From Sandaracinaceae bacterium (lineage in GTDB: Bacteria; Myxococcota_A; Polyangia; Polyangiales; JADJQN01), in NCBI GenBank assembly GCA_016712745.1, contig JADJQN010000001.1, positions 1,116,001-1,180,000 of the forward strand: 64,000 nt of DNA. Reading direction: 5' to 3'. Position numbers and translations under genes: made by a program. The first letter of the stretch is position 1. Each line of letters begins with the position of its first letter. The notes beneath the pieces are model-generated. The model had not been told where the DNA came from, ran no database searches, and saw only the letters and a program-made list of their open reading frames with translations. Positions 44,905-55,263 of this stretch are shown piece after piece.

Positions 44905-46272
44905 TCAGCGGGTCAGCGTCTCAAGCTCACCCAGCGCCGACAAGAGTCGGACGTTGGCAAGCTGCCACGCGGCGCGCAAGCGTACCACGGTGACGCGAGC
45001 GTTGGCGTCACCAGCCTGCGCGTCGACTAGTTCGAGCAGCGACGTGACGCCTGCCTGATAGCGACCCTGCGCCTGAAGCAAATCAGCTGCAGCACTTTCT
45101 TCGAGTCGGGCACTTTGCTCCATCGCAGCGCGCGCGCTGGTCACCGAGATCGCCGCCTGCGCGATAGTCGCGCGGATATTCAGGATAAGCGCGTCGAACG
45201 ATTGTTGCGCCGCATCACGATTCGCTTCGGCCGCACGTGTGCGCGCGCTGATCGCGCCGTCGATGATCGGTATATTCAGCGAGATACCACCCGTCGCTGT
45301 CGCGCTGGCGGACGTGCGAGATGCGGTGTCCGTGGCGCGACCCGCAAACGAAGCGGACGCGGCAATCGATGGCGCATAGGCCGCATTGGTGGAAGAGACT
45401 GATTCCTCCGCTTGGGCCACGCGCGCCTGCGCCGCTTGCACATCGGCGCGATGGTGCATCGCGCGCTCGAGGGCAGCGTCTAGGTCCGTTGGGACGTCGA
45501 GATTCGGCGGAGGGACGAGAGTGATCTGGGTGCGCGGATCGATCGCGAGCGCGTTGCACAGGGCAACGATATCAGCCGCCAAAGTGCCCCGTGCAATCTG
45601 CAAATCGAGCGCAGCCGAATCATACGCCACCTGGGATCTCGTTCGCTCAATCGGCGGCCGCGTTCCGATCTCCACCAGGCCAGTCGTAATCTCAAGTTGC
45701 GCACGGCGCTGCGCAAGCGTTCGCTCGGACACGACGACCGTCTCTTGATCGGAAAGCACGTTGAAGAATGCGTTCGCGACCGCTTCCATCGCGACGCGCC
45801 GTGAGTTCACCGAATCGGCGACTGCCGCTTCGACTCCTGCCTCCGCTGCACGAGTTGCCGCGCGCGTCCGACCGAAATCCCAAATCGTCCAACGCGCATC
45901 AAGGGAAGCGACGCCCGTTAGGTTGCCGGTGGGCGTCGACGACGTTGGAACGCCTACGCCTGCGATGGCGGAAATGCCCCCGGCAGTACCTTGCACAATC
46001 GACGCCGTGCCGAGAATCGATGCTGACAAGGTTGGCCAAAGACTCGAACGAGTGACGTCGACTTGAGCGCGTGCCGCCTCGGCATTGGCCATGGCACTGA
46101 GCACGGTCGGTGCGTGATCGCGGGCATAAACCAGCGCCTCCTGTAGCGTGAATGCACGCGGTCCTGGTGCGGCCCGCGGCGGACGCGGCGGACCGTCCTG
46201 CGCGAGTGAAGTGGCCGGCATGCTCGCAAGCGCGAGTAGGCAGAGAAAAAGTCGAACTGAATGCGCCATCAT
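44905..46272 (-). CDS. TolC-family outer-membrane efflux channel
   Basis: 455 aa. Signal peptide (ending TSLAQ), then two OEP repeats with long helices: AFTLQEALVYARDHAP (near 40-55), SLWPTLSASILG, WDFGRTRAATRAAEAG and, in the second half, LLELVDAQAGDANARV. ATG 46272 overlaps the macB stop (ATGA), so coupled. It should form the outer channel for the adjacent MacAB pump. Confidence 0.92.
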   Translation of the reverse strand: MMAHSVRLFLCLLALASMPATSLAQDGPPRPPRAAPGPRAFTLQEALVYARDHAPTVLSAMANAEAARAQVDVTRSSLWPTLSASILGTASIVQGTAGGISAIAGVGVPTSSTPTGNLTGVASLDARWTIWDFGRTRAATRAAEAGVEAAVADSVNSRRVAMEAVANAFFNVLSDQETVVVSERTLAQRRAQLEITTGLVEIGTRPPIERTRSQVAYDSAALDLQIARGTLAADIVALCNALAIDPRTQITLVPPPNLDVPTDLDAALERAMHHRADVQAAQARVAQAEESVSSTNAAYAPSIAASASFAGRATDTASRTSASATATGGISLNIPIIDGAISARTRAAEANRDAAQQSFDALILNIRATIAQAAISVTSARAAMEQSARLEESAAADLLQAQGRYQAGVTSLLELVDAQAGDANARVTVVRLRAAWQLANVRLLSALGELETLTR

Positions 46273-48278
46273 TCGTGCCTCAAGGCCGTGATCGGATCGA
46301 GCCGCGCTGCATTGCGCGCCGGGAAGAAGCCAAACACCAAACCAATAATCGACGAAACGCCAACGGCTATCAAAGCGCTTTGTGGTTGGACTACGACTTT
46401 CCAATCCGTGACTGCAGCGAGGATTGCGCTTATCCCGACGCCTACGCCGAGGCCGCTGAGGCCGCCTACGCTGCATAAGATGACGGCCTCCACGAGAAAC
46501 TGGGCGAGGACATCGGAGGCACGCGCTCCGATAGCGCGGCGGATCCCGATCTCCCGAGTACGCTCCGTGACCGACACAAGCATGATGTTCATAACGCCGA
46601 TGCCACCGACAAAGAGCGCGATGGAAGCCACCGCCAACAAGAGCGTCGTGATCGTTTGGCGTTGTTGATCAAACGACCTCGCGAGCTCTTCGAGATTGCG
46701 TACCGTAAAGTCGTCGTCTTGATCGATGCGCAAGCGGTGTCGCTGGCGCAAGAGCGCAGAAACGGATTTCTGAACGTGGTCGGTCAGTGTGCGGTCCGCG
46801 GCCGAGATCGAAATTTGTTGAACGCTATCGCCCACAGCCCTCTCGAGGTTGGCGCGGAACGTGGTGAGAGGCACGAGAATGATGTCGTCCTGGTCTTGGC
46901 CAAAGCTCGACTGCCCCTTGCTACGCAGCACGCCGATGATGGTGCACGGCATGCGACCAGCGCGGATGTGTCCGCCAACGGCGTCTTGTTCGGGAAAGAG
47001 GGTGTCAGCGACGGTCTTACCCACGACGCAAACTTTGTTGCGTCGATGCAAATCGTTCTCATCGAAGAGCGCACCACGATCGATGCCCCAATCGCGCACG
47101 ATGAAATAGCTCGGCGTCGTTCCGGTCACTCGCGTCGACGTATTGTTAGCGCCCGCGACGACTTGTGACATCGCCGTGATCTGTGGCGCGACGCCGACGA
47201 CGGCTGGGATCTCTTGCTCGATGGCGACGGAATCCGCTTCGGTCAGCGTTGCGCCGCCACCCGCTGCCGAGCGCGCACCGCCTCCCATCATCTGCCCTGG
47301 AAAGACGATGAGCATGTTGACGCCGAGCGCCGCCATCTGTTCTTCGACACGCGCCTTCGCTCCCGCGCCAATGGTCGTCATCGCAACGACCGCTGCAATG
47401 CCAATCAAAATTCCAAGAATCGTGAGCGCCCCCCGCAGTCGATTGCGGACGAGAGCGCGCACGCCGAGAGAAACCGCGACGTACGACTTCGCCATGAAGC
47501 TGCGCAGCCCGCTTGCGCGACCGGATCCGTCACGTTTGATAGGCACGAGCGCCGCATCGGCTCTGACTTGCATCTCTGCACGTTGCGGCGTGTTCGGTGC
47601 ATCGGAGGCTATCTGCCCATCGCGCACGGTGACGATCCGTGTTGTGTGGGCTGCAACCTCCGGATCGTGCGTCACCAAAAGGATGGTGAGGCCCTTCTCT
47701 TCGTTGAGCCACTGCAGTAGGCCGAGTATGTCGGCTGTCGTTCTCGAATCCAGATTGCCTGTCGGCTCGTCGGCCAGTAGCAAGACAGGATCTCCAGCAA
47801 GCGCGCGCGCGACCGCAACACGTTGCTGCTGACCACCCGAGAGCTGCGACGGCGCGTGCTGGGTGCGGTCGGCGAGGCCGACAGTCCGAAGGGCGTGCAG
47901 CGCGCGCTCCTTGCGCTCGTCCGCTTTCATGCCGCGATACACCAGCGGCAACTCCACGTTCTCGAGCGCGCTGGTACGGGCGAGCAAGTGAAAGCCCTGA
48001 AATACGAACGCCAGATACTCATTTCGAATCGTCGCGAGACCGACGTCGTCGAGCGTTGATACGTCATGACCTGCGAGGCGGTACGTGCCGCGCGTGGGCT
48101 TATCGAGACAGCCGATCAAATTCATCAGCGTGCTTTTGCCGGATCCGGACGATCCGACAATCGCGACGAACTCGCCGCGTCGCACCTGCAACGAAAGGTC
48201 TCGAAGTGCGAAGAAAGACGTCTCGCCCGACTCGTACACCTTGTCGGCGTGCGCGATGTCGATGAGGATTTCGCTCAT
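46269..48278 (-). CDS. MacB-like ABC transporter, ATPase plus permease
   Basis: 669 aa. N-terminal nucleotide-binding domain with Walker A GSSGSGKST (about 40-48), signature LSGGQQQR, Walker B LLLADEPT. C-terminal part has one helix (near 284), a large periplasmic MacB_PCD domain, and three helices in the FtsX domain at the end (ERTREIGIRRAIGA). MacB pumps export macrolides, peptides or lipids through TolC-type channels; substrate here unknown. Start overlaps macA stop. Confidence 0.93.
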   Translation of the reverse strand: MSEILIDIAHADKVYESGETSFFALRDLSLQVRRGEFVAIVGSSGSGKSTLMNLIGCLDKPTRGTYRLAGHDVSTLDDVGLATIRNEYLAFVFQGFHLLARTSALENVELPLVYRGMKADERKERALHALRTVGLADRTQHAPSQLSGGQQQRVAVARALAGDPVLLLADEPTGNLDSRTTADILGLLQWLNEEKGLTILLVTHDPEVAAHTTRIVTVRDGQIASDAPNTPQRAEMQVRADAALVPIKRDGSGRASGLRSFMAKSYVAVSLGVRALVRNRLRGALTILGILIGIAAVVAMTTIGAGAKARVEEQMAALGVNMLIVFPGQMMGGGARSAAGGGATLTEADSVAIEQEIPAVVGVAPQITAMSQVVAGANNTSTRVTGTTPSYFIVRDWGIDRGALFDENDLHRRNKVCVVGKTVADTLFPEQDAVGGHIRAGRMPCTIIGVLRSKGQSSFGQDQDDIILVPLTTFRANLERAVGDSVQQISISAADRTLTDHVQKSVSALLRQRHRLRIDQDDDFTVRNLEELARSFDQQRQTITTLLLAVASIALFVGGIGVMNIMLVSVTERTREIGIRRAIGARASDVLAQFLVEAVILCSVGGLSGLGVGVGISAILAAVTDWKVVVQPQSALIAVGVSSIIGLVFGFFPARNAARLDPITALRHE

Positions 48279-49585
48279 AGAATGCGCGGGCCGCGGCGTG
48301 GTGCCCCACCGGCGGGTCCAGTCGCTGACGCGTCGTCAAGTACGACGATGTGACTGGGGTTGAGGGGACCGCTCGTCACCTCGGTGTAGCGCCCGTCGGT
48401 TGCGCCCGTTACAACCTGCACGCGGCGCAGGCGTGTATTTGGAGCGTGGCCTTCGAGGACCCATACGATTCCGTCGTGCGACGTTCGCGGGCGGCGAGCG
48501 CTGGCAGGTGCGTTCGCTCCTCGTTGTCCCGGCGGGCCCCCGCCCGCTTGTGCCTGCACATCCTCCGGCGGCGAGAAGCGCAATGCCGCGTTTGGCACGC
48601 GCAAGGCGTTCACCGCATGCGCCGTCGTGACAGAAATCGCCGCCGTCATTCCCGGACGCAACGCGCGGCTCGGATTGTCGACATCGATAACGGCAGGATA
48701 CGTCACGACGCCCTGCGTAACGGTCGACCCATAACGCAGCTCCCGAATACGGCCCTGAAAGACCTGGTCTGGGAAGGCGTCGACGCGAACATCGACGTTC
48801 ATCAGAGTCTGCAACTTGCCGATCTCCGCTTCGTCGACGTCGCCGATGATCTGCATGCGTGCGAGGTCGTCAACGATTACGAAGAGGATCGGTGCCGAGA
48901 AACTCGCAGCAACGGTCGCGCCAACATCGATTGAACGCGTGATCACAAGGCCGTCAATCGGCGCCAAGATGCGCGTGTAGCCGAGGTCAGTCTGGGCCGA
49001 CGTGAGCGCTGCCCGCGCTTGAGCGACATTCGCGCGCGCAACGCCGACTTGCGCCTGCGCGTTGGCCTCTGCGTTCACCGCAATGTCGAGATCGGATTGT
49101 GCGTTGAGCTCTCGCTCGCGCATCGCGCGCGCGCGAACACCGTTCGCCTGCGCTAGCGCAAGATCGGACTGAGCTTTGCGCTCATTCGCAATGGCCTGCT
49201 GGAGCGCAGCCTGGCTCTGCGCGAGCCGCGCGCGAAACGGCGTAGGGTCAATCTCAGCCAACACGTCGCCTGCGTGGACCTGCGAGTTGAAGTCCGCATG
49301 CAGCGCTGAGATGCGACCGCTCACTTGACTCGAGACCTGGACCTGCACGATGGCCTGAACGGTGCCGGTCGCTTCGATCGTCTCCGTCACGTCGCCCCGG
49401 CTGACGGTACCGGTCAACCACCGATGCACAACCGGCTTAGGGCGCAGCATGAAGTACGCGCCGGCGCCGATTGCGAGCACGAACGCCAAAACGATCCACG
49501 GCCACACCTTGCGCTTCTTCTTCGTCATGGACGGGGAGAGGGCTGCATGTTCCTGACTCACGGGGAGCGCGCTCGATTCGTCCAT
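48275..49585 (-). CDS. MacA/HlyD-type periplasmic adaptor
   Basis: 436 aa membrane-fusion protein. One N-terminal helix (WIVLAFVLAIGAGAYFML, near 30-47), lipoyl half-motifs (SQVSGRISALHADFNSQVHA and TRILAPIDGLV), a long Ala/Gln coiled-coil hairpin between, and beta-barrel and membrane-proximal domains. C-terminal Pro/Gly/Ala-rich insert (about 345-370). First gene of the five-gene minus operon. Confidence 0.9.
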   Translation of the reverse strand: MDESSALPVSQEHAALSPSMTKKKRKVWPWIVLAFVLAIGAGAYFMLRPKPVVHRWLTGTVSRGDVTETIEATGTVQAIVQVQVSSQVSGRISALHADFNSQVHAGDVLAEIDPTPFRARLAQSQAALQQAIANERKAQSDLALAQANGVRARAMRERELNAQSDLDIAVNAEANAQAQVGVARANVAQARAALTSAQTDLGYTRILAPIDGLVITRSIDVGATVAASFSAPILFVIVDDLARMQIIGDVDEAEIGKLQTLMNVDVRVDAFPDQVFQGRIRELRYGSTVTQGVVTYPAVIDVDNPSRALRPGMTAAISVTTAHAVNALRVPNAALRFSPPEDVQAQAGGGPPGQRGANAPASARRPRTSHDGIVWVLEGHAPNTRLRRVQVVTGATDGRYTEVTSGPLNPSHIVVLDDASATGPAGGAPRRGPRIL

Positions 49586-49749
49586 GCCGCCTTTTACGCG
49601 CGAACTACACGCCTTCGATCGCCGTACGCTGACTCAGAAGCCCGAGGGACGCAAAGCTGTAGCTGCAACGTGGGGGCGATGAGAAACAATCCGTGACACT
49701 GTATTTCTGCGCGGGCCAAGCATACACTCGGCGCCCTCGGAGGCTCTTT

Positions 49750-50724
49750 GTGGAAGAAGTAACGTTCCGCGACATTTTGCGCGCGTGGCCCATCGTTCAT
49801 CGCTATTTGCCGCGCACGCCGGTCTATCGGCATAGCCTCCTTTCGTCGCGCTGCGGTTTCGACGCGTGGGTGAAACACGAAAATCATCTGCCCATTGGCG
49901 CCTTCAAGGTGCGCGGCGGCGTGAACCTCTTCGCCAATCTCTCGGACAAGCAGCGCGCACGCGGAGTCATTACGGCCACACGTGGCAACCACGGCCTTTC
50001 GATCGCACACGCCGCGCGAATGTTCGGGTCGCGTGCCGTCATCTACGTTCCCAAGGGCAATAATCCCGACAAAAACGCGGGTATGCTTGCCATGGGCGCC
50101 GAGCTCATCGAGCACGGTCGCGATTTCGATGCAGCGCGCGCAGAGGCCGAAGCGCGCAGCACCAACGAGATGCTGCGCTACGTACATCCTGCCAATGAAC
50201 CTCTATTGATTGCGGGCATCGGCACTTTTGCGATGGAAATCACCGAAGACCTTCCCGATGCCGATGTCGTCATTGTGCCCATCGGTGGCGGAAGCCTTGC
50301 CAGCGGCGCGGTAGTGGCCCTGCGCACCTTGCGCCCCGACGTAAAGATTATCGGCGTTCAAGCTGAACGCGCGTGCGCGATGCAGAAGTCGATTGAAAAA
50401 GGCTCGATTGTCCAAATCGAACATGCGGACACCTTCGCCGACGGCTTGGCAACGCGTTACGCGTTCGAGCTGCCCTTCTCTATTCTGAAAAACGGCCTCG
50501 ATAAAATCGTACTCGTCAGCGAGGACGAGATGCGCGAGGCGGTGCGGCTCGCTCTTGAGACCACACACAGCGTCGCCGAGGGCGCGGCTGCCGCGACCTA
50601 CGCAGCCGCCTGGAAATTGCGCGACGAACTGCGGGGCAAGAAGGTTGTCATGGTCCACAGCGGCCAGAATATCGACCGCAATACCCTTCGATGGGCGCTC
50701 GGCTCGTTCGATTTCGACGCCTGA
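49750..50724 (+). CDS. Threonine dehydratase-like PLP enzyme
   Basis: 324 aa, fold-type II PLP enzyme. PLP lysine K53 in HLPIGAFKVRGG, phosphate-binding glycine loop IGGGSLASG. Resembles catabolic threonine dehydratase/threo-3-hydroxyaspartate dehydratase and lacks the C-terminal regulatory ACT domain. GTG 49750 is preferred: GGAGG lies six bases upstream at 49739-49743; the ATG-like start at 49693 has no site. Divergent from macA. Confidence 0.85.
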   Translation: MEEVTFRDILRAWPIVHRYLPRTPVYRHSLLSSRCGFDAWVKHENHLPIGAFKVRGGVNLFANLSDKQRARGVITATRGNHGLSIAHAARMFGSRAVIYVPKGNNPDKNAGMLAMGAELIEHGRDFDAARAEAEARSTNEMLRYVHPANEPLLIAGIGTFAMEITEDLPDADVVIVPIGGGSLASGAVVALRTLRPDVKIIGVQAERACAMQKSIEKGSIVQIEHADTFADGLATRYAFELPFSILKNGLDKIVLVSEDEMREAVRLALETTHSVAEGAAAATYAAAWKLRDELRGKKVVMVHSGQNIDRNTLRWALGSFDFDA

Positions 50725-50814
50725 AGCTTCTGCTCACTCGGAAATGCGCACCTGAACATAGGCTCAGCGCATCGCATTGCGCTTCCTCGATCCGGCTGAT
50801 AACCCTCCCCGGCC

Positions 50815-52383
50815 ATGGCGGCCGAACAAACAAAAGACGGGATCCGAACTCATCGGCCCCTCCCGTCTGTCGACATCCCGCTACTCCGCGACGAGCGACG
50901 GGCGAGTCGCACGCGCCAGATGATAGTGTCGACAACCGTCGTCGTCCTGATCTCCGGCGGGACGGCAGCCGCTATCATTTTGCCGCGTGTGCTGGGAAGC
51001 GAACCGCCCCCCCCAAGCCAAGCGAGCGAGCAAGTCGGAGACACCACTCCCGGACCCTACCCGCTCCCGCCTTCCTCTATTGAGGAGAGCGCGCAGCGTC
51101 CGCCCCCTCTGGCGGCGCAAGGCACAGTGACTTCGAATGCTGATGCAGGCAGCGCAGTCCCCGAAGCCGCGTCTACGACCGGGGGCACTACCCGCACCAC
51201 CCGCACCTTCGGGCAGTCCGGGGGGTTTCGCGATGCGCTCGTAGCGGCCGGCTGCAATCGCGACGAAGCTCAGGAGCTCATTACAGCGCTCGAGCACGTG
51301 ATCGACTTTCGGCATTGCCACCCAGAGGACACGCTTACGTTCGAGCGCACTCGGGCAGGCAGCATTGTGCGCTTTCAGTACGACGCTGATCGCACGCACA
51401 TCTATCAAGCCGTACGCGATAACGCCGGACGTCTCCGGGGTTCACGTGTCGAGGTGCCGGTCCAGCGCACGCGTCTCACGCGCGGCGGATATGTGGGCAG
51501 CGCCCTTGGTGACGCGCTCGACGCTTTGGGCATCGGACGCTCCCTCGTGGGCATTTTCGTCGAGGTTTTTGAGGGTCGCATCAACTTCAGCACGCAGACG
51601 CGCGACGGCGATAGCTTTCGCATACTCGTCGATGAGGAGCGCATCGCGGGTGACTTTCTGCGCTACGGGACGGTGCACGCGCTGGAATACACGGGGAGTC
51701 GTGCCGGCACCCAGCGCGCGTACTTCTACACGCCCCGCGGAAGCGAAGGCGACTTCTTCGATTCGACAGGACACGCAATGCACGGGGGGTGGCTGCGGAC
51801 GCCACTTCGATATGATCACATCTCCTCGCCGTTTGATCCGCGACGCATGCATCCGGTTCTGCATCGCATCATGCCTCACAACGGCATCGACTATTCGGCG
51901 GGCACGGGCACCCCGGTCTGGGCCGCTGCTGACGGAACAATCACATTCGCGGGCGAACGCGGCGCGAACGGCAATCTCGTAGGCATTCGGCACCAGGGCG
52001 GATTTGATAGCTTCTACGCGCATCTGTCGCGGATCGCTCCCGGTATCCGGCCAGGCGTTGTCGTGCGTCAGCGGCAGCTAATCGGCTATGTCGGAACCAC
52101 TGGACGGTCTACCGGTCCTCATTTGCATTTCGGACTTCAACATCACGGGCGAAACGTGGACCCGGCTCGTGAGCTCAACGGTCCCGGCCGTCCCCTTCCC
52201 GCCGCCGAGATGGCTGCATTTCGTCGCTTAGTCCGTCAGCTCGACGCCGAGCTCGGACGGGTTTCACTCGCCCCCGCCCCGCAAGGGAGCCCAGCGCCAG
52301 CGCCGCAAGAAACCCTCATCGACGAGGGGGACGAAGATCTGCCGGTCACCACCCCGGCTGCCCGCCGACGTGCACATCATTGA
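50815..52383 (+). CDS. M23-family membrane-anchored peptidase
   Basis: 522 aa. N-terminal membrane helix (about 36-58), Pro/Ala/Thr-rich linker, an OapA/SH3-like region (about 140-310), and an M23/LytM zinc peptidase domain near 338-440 with HNGIDYSAGTGTPVWAAADG and HLHFG holding the zinc ligands. Cleaves peptidoglycan peptide bridges during growth or division. Confidence 0.9.
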   Translation: MAAEQTKDGIRTHRPLPSVDIPLLRDERRASRTRQMIVSTTVVVLISGGTAAAIILPRVLGSEPPPPSQASEQVGDTTPGPYPLPPSSIEESAQRPPPLAAQGTVTSNADAGSAVPEAASTTGGTTRTTRTFGQSGGFRDALVAAGCNRDEAQELITALEHVIDFRHCHPEDTLTFERTRAGSIVRFQYDADRTHIYQAVRDNAGRLRGSRVEVPVQRTRLTRGGYVGSALGDALDALGIGRSLVGIFVEVFEGRINFSTQTRDGDSFRILVDEERIAGDFLRYGTVHALEYTGSRAGTQRAYFYTPRGSEGDFFDSTGHAMHGGWLRTPLRYDHISSPFDPRRMHPVLHRIMPHNGIDYSAGTGTPVWAAADGTITFAGERGANGNLVGIRHQGGFDSFYAHLSRIAPGIRPGVVVRQRQLIGYVGTTGRSTGPHLHFGLQHHGRNVDPARELNGPGRPLPAAEMAAFRRLVRQLDAELGRVSLAPAPQGSPAPAPQETLIDEGDEDLPVTTPAARRRAHH

Positions 52384-52456
52384 ATTGCAAACGGCTTTTC
52401 CATGCTAGAGCAGCGCCCGAATCCTCTTTCCCCTTCGCTTACTTGAACGAGACGAG

Positions 52457-54886
52457 ATGGAGCTCTCACGCAAGAAGTCACTGACCGCCTCGGTGTTCGC
52501 CTTCGCGTTCCCCGCGCTGATTCTGCTTATCGGAATTTCAGCGTTTGGCATTTGGGATCCCTGGGAGCTCGCCACCGCGGACGAAGCACGACAGTTCTCG
52601 CTCGGGCGTGACGTAGAGCTTACGCGGGCTCCGTTGCGTGCGCGTCTGATTGGCATCGCATTCAAAGTATTTGGCGTGCACGAGTGGAGCGGTCGTACTC
52701 CGATGGTGCTCTGCGGCTTGCTCGCGCTTGGCGCAGGCTACCTGCTCGCTAAGCGTTTCAGTGATACACGCACGGCAGCGTACGCCGCGATTGTCGCCGG
52801 CACGACGCCGATCTTCCTGTTCAACTCACGACAGATGCTTGGTCACTCCATTGGCTTCGCCGCGCAAGCGTTGATTGCGCTCACTGCTGCAAGCGCAGTC
52901 TTCTTTCCCACCGCAAGCGACGATGAGGCAAAGCGACGCAACACTTCGATCCTCTGGCTAGTGGGCTTGATCGCCGCTGTGACCATGGGTGTGTTCGCCG
53001 AGGGCGCGCTCGTCGGCGCGCTGCCGCCACTCGCAGCCATCGTCGTTGCTGCGGCACTCGAAGGAACGCTGCTCTCGCCGAAACGCGATCCACGTCGCGC
53101 CTACGCTGCGTACTTCGTCAGTGCCATCACGCTTCTGCTCATCGTCCTGGTTTCCATGAATATGGGCCGCGACGACGCCGATTTCTCTTACATCATGGGC
53201 GCTGCTCCTCACGCCGGGAACGCGCCTACCTACGACTCCGTCCTCGACAAGGTTTTCCATTCCTTCGCGCCATGGAGCGCCATTCTCCCGATCGCAATCG
53301 GGCGCCTTTTCATCTCGAGAAAAGAGGAAGAACCCGAAGTAAGCGCCAGCGACGAAAGCACTGTTGCCGTTGCGCGGACCTCGTTCACGAACGAGCAGGT
53401 CCTGCGCACGGTGGTTTTAGTTTGGGCAACTTTCGGCTACGGCGCGCAGACTCTCTTCGAATCACGCTACGGCGTGACTGGCTACCTGCCCGTCATCGCA
53501 CTTGGCATCGCAGTCGCGAGCCTCTTGAGCGACATCGAAGACAGCAAAACATCCTGGTGGGCAGTGGGCATCATTGGCGCACTCTTCGCTGGCCTCATAC
53601 TGCGCGATTTCGATTTGTATCCGGGCGGACCGATTGAAGGGCTAGGCCTCGCCGACGTCACCGTTCCCGAGATCTTCAACCCCAAAGCGGTGTGGGCCGG
53701 GTTGCTCGGCCTCTTCGCCGTTTCCATCGCCCTCGCGACAGCCGTCGAGCCAGGCCATCGGCCGCTTGATCTGAAAGCGCCCTACCGGTGGTTCCGCACC
53801 CAATGGCAAAAGCCGTTGCCTTTCAAAATTTGGCTCGGCTTTTTCGCGTCCGTGCTCCTTGCGGCGTTAGTCGTTGGCATCGTCTTCCGCATCATCAACT
53901 TGAACCCGAACGCCCAGAACGACGTCCCGCTGATCGTGCGTAAGTGGCTCGCGCGCCTTTTCGTGATTCCGTTGGCAGTCCCGCTGCTGATCACGGGCAC
54001 GCAACTGACCTTCTTCGTCTATCGCAAACTCGGCGAGTTCCGTATTTGGCCGTTGCTGGTGATCGGCGCCGCTGTCGGCGCATATTCGGCTCAAGGGTAT
54101 TTGCCCGCGCTAAGTGAGCACTTCTCGCCTCGTGAGATTTACGACACCTACAACGCGCACGCGCGTCCGAGCGAGCCGTTTGCTCAGTTCGGAGTCGGCG
54201 GCCGCGCGGCAAGCTTCTACGCGCGGGGCGAAGTTCGCGACATTCCCAATCAGGCGGCGTTGATCACCTACCTCTCAGCTCCAACGCAGCAGTGGGCGGC
54301 GTTCGCGGCAGACCAGCTTCCTGCCGTCGATCGCGCATACCGCGAACGCACCGGCCGCCACATCTTCATCGCCGATGCGCGCAGCGCGCGAGTTCTCCTG
54401 GCCTCGTCGCTGCCAGTCGCGGGCGTGCAAAACCAGAACTTCGTCGCGCAGTTCGTGCTGCCGGCCGTCCCGAATGTGCAACATCGCGTGGGCGTGCGCT
54501 TCGACGACAAGATTGAGTTCATTGGCTACGACCTCGACCTGCCCCACAATGGCTATGTCGGTGGCGGCGAAGCGTTCACCATCACGTGGTACTTCCGCTG
54601 TCTGCGCCCAGTTCCTGGCGGGTACAAAATGTTCGTGCACATCGATGGCGCGGGCAACCGCTTGAACGGCGATCACGAGCCAGTCGAGGACCGCTACCCG
54701 GTTCGCTTGTGGAATGCAGGCGACATCATCAAGGACGTGCAGCGACTCACGGTGCCCGGCAACTACCGCCCAGGGAACTACGGCATCTTCATGGGCTTCT
54801 ACGCGGGCGAGTCGCGCTTGACGACGGTGTCCGGCCCGCACGACGCCGACAACCGCGCCAACGCTGGCGTGTTGCGGATTCAGTAA
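52457..54886 (+). CDS. GT39/ArnT-like membrane glycosyltransferase
   Basis: 809 aa with about 12 membrane helices. The WDPWELATADEARQ loop after helix 1 is the family's catalytic acidic motif, comparable to the PMT/ArnT group that transfers sugars from lipid-linked donors. A ~240-residue periplasmic C-terminal domain (from about 560) has no recognised family. Overlaps the next gene by one base (TAATG). Confidence 0.85.
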   Translation: MELSRKKSLTASVFAFAFPALILLIGISAFGIWDPWELATADEARQFSLGRDVELTRAPLRARLIGIAFKVFGVHEWSGRTPMVLCGLLALGAGYLLAKRFSDTRTAAYAAIVAGTTPIFLFNSRQMLGHSIGFAAQALIALTAASAVFFPTASDDEAKRRNTSILWLVGLIAAVTMGVFAEGALVGALPPLAAIVVAAALEGTLLSPKRDPRRAYAAYFVSAITLLLIVLVSMNMGRDDADFSYIMGAAPHAGNAPTYDSVLDKVFHSFAPWSAILPIAIGRLFISRKEEEPEVSASDESTVAVARTSFTNEQVLRTVVLVWATFGYGAQTLFESRYGVTGYLPVIALGIAVASLLSDIEDSKTSWWAVGIIGALFAGLILRDFDLYPGGPIEGLGLADVTVPEIFNPKAVWAGLLGLFAVSIALATAVEPGHRPLDLKAPYRWFRTQWQKPLPFKIWLGFFASVLLAALVVGIVFRIINLNPNAQNDVPLIVRKWLARLFVIPLAVPLLITGTQLTFFVYRKLGEFRIWPLLVIGAAVGAYSAQGYLPALSEHFSPREIYDTYNAHARPSEPFAQFGVGGRAASFYARGEVRDIPNQAALITYLSAPTQQWAAFAADQLPAVDRAYRERTGRHIFIADARSARVLLASSLPVAGVQNQNFVAQFVLPAVPNVQHRVGVRFDDKIEFIGYDLDLPHNGYVGGGEAFTITWYFRCLRPVPGGYKMFVHIDGAGNRLNGDHEPVEDRYPVRLWNAGDIIKDVQRLTVPGNYRPGNYGIFMGFYAGESRLTTVSGPHDADNRANAGVLRIQ

Positions 54887-55251
54887 TGAGCGAGGGCCGC
54901 GACCGCCGCAAATACGAGCGCTACGACACTTCGATCTCGGTCGACTACGTGAGTGGCGAAACCTTTCTCTTCTCCTACATTACCAACATCAGCGAGATGG
55001 GGATCTTCATTCGCTCGGAAGAACCCCTTCCCATCGGCTCGCATATTCAGTTGAAGTTTGCGACGACCGAAGAGCAATTCGATCTCGAAGGCGAGGTCGT
55101 CTGGATTAATCCAATGAAAGCCGACGGCGACAATATCAATCCCGGAATGGGCGTCCGGCTCGTGGATTTGCAGCCGGAAGAACGCGAGCGCGTCGTCGCG
55201 TTGATACGCACCGTTGCCTATCTTCGCGATGACGCCGAAGGCTGTGACTGA
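54886..55251 (+). CDS. PilZ-domain protein
   Basis: 121 aa, a single PilZ domain. The cyclic-di-GMP-binding RxxxR (RRKYER, near 6-11) and the second motif in NISEMGIFI (D/N-x-S-x-x-G) are present. Resembles the short myxobacterial PilZ proteins with PEERERVVALIR at the end. Coupled to the glycosyltransferase gene, so c-di-GMP control of the glycan step is possible. Confidence 0.9.
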   Translation: MSEGRDRRKYERYDTSISVDYVSGETFLFSYITNISEMGIFIRSEEPLPIGSHIQLKFATTEEQFDLEGEVVWINPMKADGDNINPGMGVRLVDLQPEERERVVALIRTVAYLRDDAEGCD

Positions 55252-55263
55252 GCTCGTAGCGCG